This document shows, piece by piece, positions 1-5,731 of a DNA stretch of 8,643 nucleotides. Source of the DNA: an uncultured Sphingomonadales bacterium (GTDB taxonomy: Bacteria; Pseudomonadota; Alphaproteobacteria; Sphingomonadales; Sphingomonadaceae); NCBI GenBank assembly GCA_903911985.1, contig CAIWFP010000276.1, positions 1 through 8,643 on the forward strand, read 5' to 3'. Within the stretch, counting starts at the first letter, position 1. Every line of letters starts with the position of its first letter. The notes under the pieces are model-generated. The model searched no databases. It was not told the DNA's origin and worked only from the letters and a program-made list of their open reading frames with translations. A program made the translations under genes and the position numbers.

Positions 1-36
1 GGAGGGCAACGCTCTATCCAGCTGAGCTATGGGTGC
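1..36 (-). tRNA. tRNA-Arg (5' half, cut by window edge; probably anticodon CCG)
   Basis: Read on the minus strand this is the 5' half of a tRNA. The acceptor strand is GCACCCA, then TA at 8-9. The D-stem GCTC pairs with GAGC around a loop with the conserved A14 and G18-G19. The anticodon 5' strand is TTGCC, followed by C32-T33. The window begins at the second anticodon base, so only CC of the anticodon is visible (CCN). The overall sequence matches what I know of alphaproteobacterial tRNA-Arg(CCG), but the third anticodon base and the 3' half are outside the window, so the isoacceptor is inferred. The gene is transcribed leftward, away from the other genes here. Confidence 0.88.
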
Positions 37-76
37 GCACGCAAGCACTGCCGCTAGCAGCAGCCGCGCAGGTCTG

Positions 77-97
77 CCAGTGCTTTCGCAGCACTGG
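77..97. repeat. Perfect 8-bp inverted repeat (hairpin) between tRNA-Arg and the first protein gene
   Basis: CCAGTGCT (77-84) and AGCACTGG (90-97) are perfect reverse complements around a 5-nt loop, TTCGC. A third copy of the AGCACTG core lies at 44-50, just upstream of the tRNA. No T-run follows on either strand, so it is not a typical intrinsic terminator. It lies upstream of both the leftward tRNA and the rightward gene at 181. A protein-binding or RNA-structure role is possible but unproven. Confidence 0.6.
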
Positions 98-180
98 GGC
101 GGATTGGCAATAGGGCTGCTGCCCGGTGGACAAATTCGACGGTTAAGAATTCAACAAGCATTTTTCGGTAATTTCGGGTC

Positions 181-555
181 ATGAACCTTGGCCCTCCCAC
201 CATGAACCCGCAAAGCCATGGCGCCTCGCTGGATGGCCAGTGGCGCGCCCTCCACGCTGCCGCCGACGCGGTACAGGCGCTGGCCGGCCATGGCGCCAGC
301 AGCACAGCGCCGACCGCCACCGCAGAGCAATTGCGCGGATTTCCCGTGGCCGCCGCCGCACTGACCGGCGGGCGCAGGCGTCTGGTGGAAGAAGGATTGG
401 CGGATCTTGTTGCCATCATGGAGCCGGGTCTGGCAGCCCTGCTTTCCGTGCACGAACGTGGCGGGCATGCCGCCATCCCGGCGCAGGCCTTGTGGCAGGA
501 ATTCGTCTCGGCGCGCGCCATGCTGCTGTGGCTGGCGTTCGATCAATTCGCCTGA
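181..555 (+). CDS. Hypothetical protein, small, Ala-rich, probably cytoplasmic
   Basis: I do not recognise this 124-residue protein. There is no signal peptide, membrane segment, zinc motif or catalytic motif. The first 50 residues are Ala/Gly/Thr-rich and low in complexity. Residues about 64-122 look like an amphipathic helical domain, with the string EEGLADLVAIMEPGLAALL followed by QALWQEFVSARAMLLWLAF. Third codon positions are strongly G/C, as in the neighbouring genes, which supports real coding. Opposite-strand frames over it look like shadows. The start is uncertain: ATG at 181 and ATG at 202 (MNPQSH) are both in frame, and neither has a clear Shine-Dalgarno sequence. An AT-rich patch at about 131-175 precedes it and is probably the promoter region. 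Only 71 bp separate it from mmcB, but mmcB has its own promoter. Confidence 0.7.
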   Translation: MNLGPPTMNPQSHGASLDGQWRALHAAADAVQALAGHGASSTAPTATAEQLRGFPVAAAALTGGRRRLVEEGLADLVAIMEPGLAALLSVHERGGHAAIPAQALWQEFVSARAMLLWLAFDQFA

Positions 556-592
556 AGGCAAAGTCGGCGACAGACCGGGGCGCGACAGGCCC

Positions 593-620
593 TTGATCGT
601 TCCGCTTATGTTCCTATACT
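593..620 (+). promoter_or_regulatory. Sigma-70-type promoter of mmcB
   Basis: TTGATC (593-598) is a 4/6 match to the -35 consensus. A 16-bp spacer separates it from TATACT (615-620), a 5/6 match to the -10. The -10 ends only 6 bases before the mmcB ATG, so transcription should start at or within a base or two of the start codon. The promoter overlaps the SOS box described separately. Confidence 0.7.
599..613 (+). promoter_or_regulatory. LexA (SOS) box upstream of mmcB
   Basis: The sequence GTTCCGCTTATGTTC is a perfect GTTC-N7-GTTC direct repeat, the established LexA-binding motif of alphaproteobacteria. It sits wholly between the -35 and -10 elements, where a bound repressor would block RNA polymerase. 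The downstream gene is an MmcB homologue, which is known to be SOS-regulated in Caulobacter, so motif and gene identity support each other. Confidence 0.85.
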
Positions 621-626
621 GGGCGG

Positions 627-1127
627 ATGACGCAGCTTCGCCCCGAATCGCCCCCCTTTCCGGAATTGACCCTGGCCGCTGATGCCACGGCGGTGGCGCG
701 CGGCATTGGCCGCCTGTTCGCCCGCATTGATATCTGGTGCCTGCCGGAAATGCCGCTACGCAATGGCCGCCGCGCCGACCTGATGGGCATAGACGCCAAG
801 GGCCATGTCATCATCGTGGAAATCAAGGTCGCCCGCGGCGATTTGCTGGGCGATGGCAAATGGCCGGATTATTTCGACCATTGCGACCGGTTTTTCTGGG
901 GCCTTGGCGCCCATCTCGACGCCTCCTGCATGGAAAGCGAAGGTTTTCGCCCCACGGATTGCGGACTGATCGTGGCGGATGGCTATGATGCGGAGATCCT
1001 GCGCCCGGCGCCCTTGCGCCCGCTGGCCGCCGCCCGCCGCAAGGTGGAAGTGGAGCGACTGGCCCGCGCAGCCTTGCGCCGGCAGGTGCTGGCCGGCGAT
1101 CCGCAGTTGCCCCGGGGGCTGGGCTAG
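627..1127 (+). CDS. mmcB: MmcB family DNA repair protein (DUF1052), SOS-inducible
   Basis: This 166-residue protein matches the MmcB/DUF1052 family, linked in Caulobacter to mitomycin C resistance and SOS induction. It has a restriction-endonuclease-like PD-(D/E)XK signature: RRADLMGID with D51, a beta-strand reading VIIVEIK with E65 and K67, then a conserved block around residues 78-91 (KWPDYFDHCDRFFW). This fold suggests binding to or cutting of DNA during damage repair; the biochemical activity is inferred from the fold. The protein is cytoplasmic, with no signal peptide or membrane segment. The ATG at 627 fits the expected family N-terminus and lies immediately after GGGCGG and 6 bases after the -10, so translation may be leaderless. 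It ends 16 bp before the stop of the convergent DUF1289 gene. Confidence 0.92.
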   Translation: MTQLRPESPPFPELTLAADATAVARGIGRLFARIDIWCLPEMPLRNGRRADLMGIDAKGHVIIVEIKVARGDLLGDGKWPDYFDHCDRFFWGLGAHLDASCMESEGFRPTDCGLIVADGYDAEILRPAPLRPLAAARRKVEVERLARAALRRQVLAGDPQLPRGLG

Positions 1128-1143
1128 GGTCACCGCGTGGCGT

Positions 1144-1323
1144 TTATTGCCGACCCTGCGCCACCTCCCGCCCGGCCAACGCGGCCAGAACCGCGCGTTT
1201 TTCCCATGGCGCCATGGTCGGCCACGCCCCGATCTCGATCAGGCTGCGCGAACACCCCGCGCACCAGCCGGTGGCGGGTTCGATTCGGCAAACACCGGTA
1301 CAGGGAGAAGCGGGCTCGTCCAT
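1144..1323 (-). CDS. DUF1289 domain protein (small four-cysteine protein)
   Basis: The ATG at 1323 gives a 59-residue protein starting MDEPASPCTGVC. Four cysteines (C8, C12, C21, C24) form a C-x3-C-x8-C-x2-C pattern. The pattern is followed by SRSLIEIGAW and an MAPWEKRAVLAAL helix, which is the typical DUF1289 layout (CxGCxRtxxEIxxW, then an EK helix). The family function is unknown; the cysteines suggest binding of zinc or another metal. The reading frame stays open to 1533, but the upstream part is Pro/Arg-rich and does not resemble the family, so I use the internal ATG. No Shine-Dalgarno sequence is evident. The gene is convergent with mmcB (16 bp between stops) and divergent from the MFS gene (122 bp between starts). 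Confidence 0.85.
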   Translation of the reverse strand: MDEPASPCTGVCRIEPATGWCAGCSRSLIEIGAWPTMAPWEKRAVLAALAGREVAQGRQ

Positions 1324-1445
1324 AGCCCAAGCCGAAGCATGGCCCGTTACGGGAAGCAAGCCTGCCGGAAACGGGCGCCCCGGTTCTCCGTCATCCCGCG
1401 TGAGGGGTTGCAGGCCTTGGCCCCCGGCACTAGGCCGCAAGTGTC
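1324..1445. other. Divergent intergenic region between the DUF1289 and MFS genes
   Basis: This 122-bp spacer must hold promoters for both flanking genes if each is transcribed independently. I see no convincing -35/-10 pair on either strand. The only structures are short: a CCCG-TTA-CGGG hairpin near 1343 and a 5-bp GGCCT/AGGCC repeat (1413-1417/1432-1436). Nothing resembling a known riboswitch was recognised. Confidence 0.4.
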
Positions 1446-2747
1446 GTGCCGAGAACCGAACCACCCCCACCGCCCTCCAGCCCACTGGCGGGCACTTTAC
1501 CCGACGGGGGGCCCACTGCTGACGCGCGGCCATCCGGGGGCACTTTCGCTCCCTTCAAATACCCGGCCTTCCGCGCCATCTGGATTGCCAATCTCGCCTC
1601 GAACCTTGGCGCGACGATGCAATCGGTGGGCGCGGCATGGCTGATGACCGACCTCACCACATCGCACCAGCTCGTCGCCCTGGTGCAGGCCTCGGCCACC
1701 ATGCCGATCATGCTGTTTGGCGTTTTTGCCGGCGCCATCGCCGACAATCACGACCGGCGCGAGATCATGCTCGCCTCGCAAGTGGGCATGCTGGTGGCGG
1801 CCGCCGTGCTGGCGGCCCTGACATGGGCGGGCATGATGACCCCGGCTTTGCTGCTCTCGCTCACGCTGGCGCTCGGTATCGGCACCGCGCTCAATGCGCC
1901 GGCATGGCAGGCCTCGGTGCGCCAGCAGGTGGGGCTGGCCGATGTGCCGCAGGCGGTGGCGCTGAATACCATCTCGCTCAATCTGGCGCGCACGGTGGGG
2001 CCGGCGCTGGGCGGCATGCTGATCTCGCTGTGGAACGTCGGCCTCGCCTTTGGCATCAACGCCATCAGCCGACCACCGATGATCGCGGTGCTGCTGCGCT
2101 GGAAGCCGGGCACGACTGCGCCCAAACGCCAACCCATGCTGCCGGCCATTGCCGCCGGCTTGCGCTTTTGTGCCGGCTCCATGCCCATCCGCCGCATTCT
2201 TCTGCGGGGGGGCGTGATGGGCTTTGGTCTGGCGGGCTATCAGGCGCTGGTGCCATCGGTGGTGCGCGGGCCGTTGCACGGCTCGGAGATTGATTACGGC
2301 CTGTTGCTTGGCCTGTTCGGCATTGGCTCCATCGCGGCGGCGCTGGGCATTGGCTGGGCGCGGCGGCGGCTGAGCAGCGAGACGATCATCACCTTGGCCA
2401 CGCTGGCCTTTGTGGTGGCGCAACTGGTTCTGGCCAATGCCCATTCGCTCGCCGCCGCCGCGCCCGCCACCTTCATTGCCGGCGCGGGCTGGGTCACGGG
2501 GCTCACCACGATCAATGTGAGCATGCAAATGCGCTCGCCCGAGGCGATTCTCGGGCGCTGCCTGTCGATCTATCAGGCGGTCACTTTCGGTGGCATGGCG
2601 ATTGGCGCGTGGGTGTGGGGCGCTTTGGCCGATTGGCGGGGCCTCGATTTCTCGCTGCAGTGCGCGGCGGTTTTTCTGCTGATTAGCCTGGGGTTGCTGC
2701 GGATGGTGGCTCCCATGCCGCCCGGAGAATCTCACTCGATTGCATGA
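1446..2747 (+). CDS. MFS transporter, MFS_3 / EntS-like exporter family
   Basis: This 433-residue integral inner-membrane protein should export small molecules by proton antiport; the substrate cannot be read from sequence. A Pro/Gly-rich cytoplasmic N-terminus (1-35) leads into FKYPAFRAIWIANLASNLG (37-55), the hallmark MFS_3 opening. About ten to twelve hydrophobic segments follow. A motif A-like loop lies at 95-108 (AGAIADNHDRREIM). Further family-like blocks are LNAPAWQASVRQQV (149-162), LNTISLNLARTVGPALGG (173-190) and YGLLLGLFGIGS (284-295). Length is usual for the family. The start is GTG at 1446, the first start codon after the upstream gap, with no clear Shine-Dalgarno sequence. One oddity is SRPP at 208-211 inside a hydrophobic segment, where relatives usually keep hydrophobic residues. 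Confidence 0.88.
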   Translation: MPRTEPPPPPSSPLAGTLPDGGPTADARPSGGTFAPFKYPAFRAIWIANLASNLGATMQSVGAAWLMTDLTTSHQLVALVQASATMPIMLFGVFAGAIADNHDRREIMLASQVGMLVAAAVLAALTWAGMMTPALLLSLTLALGIGTALNAPAWQASVRQQVGLADVPQAVALNTISLNLARTVGPALGGMLISLWNVGLAFGINAISRPPMIAVLLRWKPGTTAPKRQPMLPAIAAGLRFCAGSMPIRRILLRGGVMGFGLAGYQALVPSVVRGPLHGSEIDYGLLLGLFGIGSIAAALGIGWARRRLSSETIITLATLAFVVAQLVLANAHSLAAAAPATFIAGAGWVTGLTTINVSMQMRSPEAILGRCLSIYQAVTFGGMAIGAWVWGALADWRGLDFSLQCAAVFLLISLGLLRMVAPMPPGESHSIA

Positions 2748-2760
2748 ACTGCCTTCCGGA

Positions 2761-2776
2761 TTAACGCTTGTTTTAC
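2761..2776 (+). promoter_or_regulatory. Possible CtrA-like half-matched box upstream of the PAS gene
   Basis: TTAA (2761-2764), seven bases, then TTTAC (2772-2776) resembles the alphaproteobacterial CtrA motif TTAA-N7-TTAAC with one mismatch. It lies 47 bp upstream of the ATG at 2823, a plausible promoter position. The 75-bp gap from the MFS gene is one of the few AT-richer patches here, so chance is a real alternative. Confidence 0.25.
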
Positions 2777-2822
2777 ACCCTTGAGCGCAAAACCTTTTTA
2801 AGGGCGATCAACCGGGGCGGTC

Positions 2823-4094
2823 ATGGATTTCCATCGTGCAGACTGGAGCGAATTTTCCGACACGGACGACAATGACGTCTGGAGCCGGGAAAACGAGATA
2901 GAACTACCCCCCGAACCGATCGGGCAGGACGAGCGGCGCATGCAGCTGCGGGCACATGCCCATTGGTCGAACCTGCGGATGGGCGACGCCTTTCCGCCCA
3001 TCGCGGCGCTGCAGATCGAGGATCTGACCGACTTTTCCGATCATGCGGTACTGCTGGATTTTTCCGGCGGTATTGAAAATCCGGCCATCGCCTTTCTGGG
3101 CGGGGCATTGGCCAGCGAGTGCGGTGATTCGCCGCCCGTCCGCCGCCTTTCCGATATTCCCGGCACCTCGCTCCTCTCGCGCATCGCCGATCATTACGTG
3201 CAGATTCTCGCCTATCAGGCGCCAGTGGGCTTCGAGGCCGAATTCGCCAACCGGCTCAATCGCGGCACGCTCTATCGCGGCATGTTGCTGCCCTTTGGCG
3301 ATGCCGAGGGAATCATCAGCCATGTGCTGGGGGTGATTAACTGGAAGGAGCTGGCCGACGCCGACATCGCCGCCTCGCTGCTGCGCGAGATCCGCCAGCC
3401 CTATGATGCCGGCGGCATTGGCCCGGCGCCCGAGGTTCAATCCGCGCGAATCGGCACACTGCTGGCGCCACTGGTGGCCGCCTCGCAGCCCGCCGCCGAA
3501 GTGCCCTCGCTGATGGACTGGCTGGTCTCGGCACGGTCCATGGCACGGCTGGCCCGGCTACGCGCCGACAACGGCCATGGCGCGCTTTATGCGGCCATCG
3601 GCGCGGCATGGGATTTTGCCCTGGCCGCCCGTGAACAACCTGCCGAAGCCGACCGCCTGTTAACCGAGGCCGGGCTGAAGGCGCAAACCCGCAACCCCAC
3701 GCTGCCTCTGATAAAGCTGGTGTTCGGCCCCGGCCACGACAAAACCCGCCTTACCGAATATGCCACCGTTCTGGCCCATGCCGAGCGGCAGGACATCGCC
3801 TGGGGGGCACTGGCCGGATGGCTGGCGGCGGCACCGGGCGGACTGAAGGGCGTCGTGGCTGACGAGCGCCGCGCCCGCGCCACCGGAACCGGGCGCGCTC
3901 CCACCCGGCACGACCAGTTGGCTGAACGGTTGCGGCGGATTCGCACCCGGCCGCTGGGTAGCCTCGATATCCCGGGGCCCGAGTTTTCGGTGCTGCTGGC
4001 CCGGCGGCTGCCCAATGGCGAGATGGTGGTTCTGGGTGAGGCAACCAGCGACGACGCCCTGCTGGCCCGCGTCGCCCGCCACTTGCCCGGCTGA
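2823..4094 (+). CDS. PAS_5-like domain protein with unrecognised C-terminal half
   Basis: This is a 423-residue soluble protein with no signal peptide or membrane segment. An acidic N-terminus (1-30) precedes a region at about 37-176 that resembles the alphaproteobacterial PAS_5 family. The features are HWSNLRMGDAFPPIAALQ (47-64), a central strand block (AVLLDF, 75-80), RLSDIPGTSLLSRIADHY (108-125), and the closing strands RGTLYRGMLLPFGD and HVLGVINWKE (147-176). PAS folds bind small ligands or protein partners. The rest (about 205-423) contains a helical segment (228-283), then a block at 292-350 (PLIKLVFGPGHDKTRLTEYA, PGGLKGVVADERR) that looks conserved but that I cannot name. The C-terminal 365-423 is Arg-rich, then ends in short strands. 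There is no kinase, cyclase or HTH motif, so its output is unknown. GGGGCGG at 2814-2820 could serve as a weak ribosome-binding site. Confidence 0.75.
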   Translation: MDFHRADWSEFSDTDDNDVWSRENEIELPPEPIGQDERRMQLRAHAHWSNLRMGDAFPPIAALQIEDLTDFSDHAVLLDFSGGIENPAIAFLGGALASECGDSPPVRRLSDIPGTSLLSRIADHYVQILAYQAPVGFEAEFANRLNRGTLYRGMLLPFGDAEGIISHVLGVINWKELADADIAASLLREIRQPYDAGGIGPAPEVQSARIGTLLAPLVAASQPAAEVPSLMDWLVSARSMARLARLRADNGHGALYAAIGAAWDFALAAREQPAEADRLLTEAGLKAQTRNPTLPLIKLVFGPGHDKTRLTEYATVLAHAERQDIAWGALAGWLAAAPGGLKGVVADERRARATGTGRAPTRHDQLAERLRRIRTRPLGSLDIPGPEFSVLLARRLPNGEMVVLGEATSDDALLARVARHLPG

Positions 4095-4317
4095 GCTTTA
4101 CGGTACGGGGGTACCAGCCCCGCACCATTGAAACCTCGGGACAATCCACGCGGCCTGATAGGGGTTGCTTCGGCGCTGGGCGCAACAATGATGCCAGCGC
4201 CCGCCAAACAGTATCGAGTGGCGGAAGCGCGCCAGAGCCCCTCCTGTTTCCCAGCTGTCCATCGCCCGGTTTTCATCCGCCATTCATGCGCGCGCGTGCT
4301 ATGGCCGTGGCACACCA
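4095..4317. other. Intergenic region with two hairpins; no gene seen
   Basis: This 223-bp spacer precedes the M48 gene. It contains GGTAC-GGGG-GTACC (4102-4115), which competes with an overlapping CGGGG/CCCCG pairing (4106-4110/4118-4122). A longer perfect repeat lies at 4172-4201. I find no reading frame with family-like content and no recognised riboswitch. A TGCTATGG stretch at about 4298 resembles an extended -10 but lacks a partner -35. The promoter for the M48/thioredoxin operon is presumably here. Confidence 0.4.
4172..4201. repeat. Perfect 8-bp inverted repeat upstream of the M48 gene
   Basis: GGCGCTGG (4172-4179) and CCAGCGCC (4194-4201) are perfect reverse complements with a 14-nt loop. 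No T-tract follows. The repeat lies 116 bp before the M48 ATG, so it could be leader RNA structure, a dyad operator or the remains of a terminator for the PAS gene. Confidence 0.5.
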
Positions 4318-5721
4318 ATGCGCCTCCTTGCCCCCTCCCTGTTTGCCCGGCCCGTGGCCGTCGGTTTGGCCGCGCTGGCCCTGCTGAGCGTTTCCGTTCA
4401 GCCGGTGGCGGCACAATCGGTGCTGCGCGATGCCGAGACCGAAGCGCTGCTCCACGACATGGCCACCCCGCTGATCGTGGCCGCCGGGCTCGACCCCAAG
4501 AATGTCGACATCGTGTTGGTGAACGACTCTTCGGTGAACGCCTTTGTGGCGGGGGGTCAGGCGGTCTATGTTCATTCAGGGCTGATCAACGAGGCCGATA
4601 ACGTCAATCAGCTACAGGGCGTGGTGGCGCACGAGCTCGGACATGTGGTGGGCGGCCACGCCATAGACAGCCGGGGCATGGAGGCGGCCAACCGCATCTC
4701 GATTCTTTCGCTGCTGCTGGCGGGCGCGGCGGTGGCGGCAGGCGGCGGCGAGGCGGCCATGGGCGTGCTGATGGCTGGCCAGCAGGCGGCTCTGGGCAAA
4801 TATATCGCCTATACACGGGGGCAGGAGGAACAGGCCGATGCCGCCGGGGCCAAATTCCTGTCGGCGGCGGGCATCTCCGGTCGCGGCTCGGTGGAGTTCT
4901 TCCACAAGCTGCTCAATCTGGAAAACCGCTATGGCGTCACCCGCACCGACGACGACGCCTTTTATACCGACCACCCGATGACGGACGACCGCATCGCCTT
5001 CCTGCAGGACACCTATGAAAAGGACCCGGCGTGGAACAAGCCGGTGGACGCAGGCCTGGAGGCGCGGTTTCAGCGGGTGAAGGCCAAGCTGTTCGGTTAT
5101 CTGGCGACGCCCGCCGACACGATGCAGACCTATCCCGATTACATGACCGGCGTGCCCGCGCGTTATGCAAGGGCCTATGCCTTCCACAAGGACGGCTTTC
5201 TGGACAAGGCGATGGCCGAGGCCGATTCGCTGCTGGCCGGGGCGCCAAACGACCCCTATTTCCTCGAATTGAAGGGCCAGATCCTGCTGGAGGCCGGCAA
5301 ACCTGTTGACGCGCTGGCCCCCTTGCGCCGCGCGACCGAAATGACCGGCAACCAGCCGTTGATCGCCACCACCTTTGGCCATGCCCTTATCGCCGCCGAC
5401 GATGCCGCCAATAGCGAGGGGCACACCGGCGCCCATTTCGCCGAGGCGCAGCGCGTGCTGAAAAGCGCCGTGGCCCGGGATCGCGACAATCCGTTCGCAT
5501 GGTATCAGTTGGGCATTGTCTACGCCGCCGCGGGCGATTTGCCCCGCGCGCAACTGGCCAGCGCGGAACAACAATCGCTTTCGGGCAACATGGTCGCCGC
5601 CCTGCGCAGCGCCGAAGCGGCCGCCGCCGGGTTGAAGCCCGGCACGCCCGATGCCCTGCGCGCGCAGGATATCGCCATGGAAGCGCGCGCCGCGATTGCG
5701 CATGCCAAAAAGCACCGTTAG
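4318..5721 (+). CDS. Periplasmic M48 family zinc metallopeptidase with TPR-like repeats (BepA-like)
   Basis: This 467-residue protein has an N-terminal signal peptide (Arg residues, a hydrophobic core at about 13-30, probable cleavage near A32). The peptidase domain carries HELGH at 105-109 (zinc ligands H105 and H109, catalytic E106). The third ligand is probably E170 in TRGQEEQADAAG (166-177). A Gly/Ala-rich hydrophobic segment (127-160) and a downstream HPMTDDR (219-225) are typical of the BepA/YfgC group. The C-terminal half (about 281-435) is helical and TPR-like (ARYARAYAFHKDGFLDKAMA; PFAWYQLGIVYAAAGDLPRA). In Escherichia coli, BepA degrades or helps assemble misfolded outer-membrane proteins such as LptD; the same role is inferred here. 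The protein has no cysteines, unlike E. coli BepA. No clear Shine-Dalgarno sequence precedes the ATG at 4318. It is co-transcribed with the thioredoxin-fold gene 10 bp downstream. Confidence 0.9.
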   Translation: MRLLAPSLFARPVAVGLAALALLSVSVQPVAAQSVLRDAETEALLHDMATPLIVAAGLDPKNVDIVLVNDSSVNAFVAGGQAVYVHSGLINEADNVNQLQGVVAHELGHVVGGHAIDSRGMEAANRISILSLLLAGAAVAAGGGEAAMGVLMAGQQAALGKYIAYTRGQEEQADAAGAKFLSAAGISGRGSVEFFHKLLNLENRYGVTRTDDDAFYTDHPMTDDRIAFLQDTYEKDPAWNKPVDAGLEARFQRVKAKLFGYLATPADTMQTYPDYMTGVPARYARAYAFHKDGFLDKAMAEADSLLAGAPNDPYFLELKGQILLEAGKPVDALAPLRRATEMTGNQPLIATTFGHALIAADDAANSEGHTGAHFAEAQRVLKSAVARDRDNPFAWYQLGIVYAAAGDLPRAQLASAEQQSLSGNMVAALRSAEAAAAGLKPGTPDALRAQDIAMEARAAIAHAKKHR

Positions 5722-5731
5722 GCAGACCGCC

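Noticed and set aside
1276..1285. tRNA T-arm-like GGGTTCGATT
   Set aside because: It lies within the DUF1289 coding region and no tRNA acceptor, D-arm or anticodon arm can be built around it.
1324..1533. N-terminal extension of the DUF1289 protein to the ATG at 1533
   Set aside because: The added 70 residues are unlike the family, would overlap the start of the MFS gene, and remove the divergent promoter region.
1497..2735. Long minus-strand open frame (412 residues) antisense to the MFS gene
   Set aside because: It is His/Arg/Gln/Gly-rich without domain-like patterns, and the plus-strand frame has clear MFS_3 motifs. It is a shadow caused by high GC at third positions.
3587..4414. Minus-strand open frame (275 residues) spanning the PAS gene end and the spacer
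   Set aside because: Arg/Pro/Ser-rich shadow without motifs; it crosses two plus-strand genes.
5651..5731. 27-residue N-terminal extension of the DsbA-like protein
   Set aside because: It overlaps the end of the M48 gene and would put a basic, non-secretory sequence ahead of the signal peptide.
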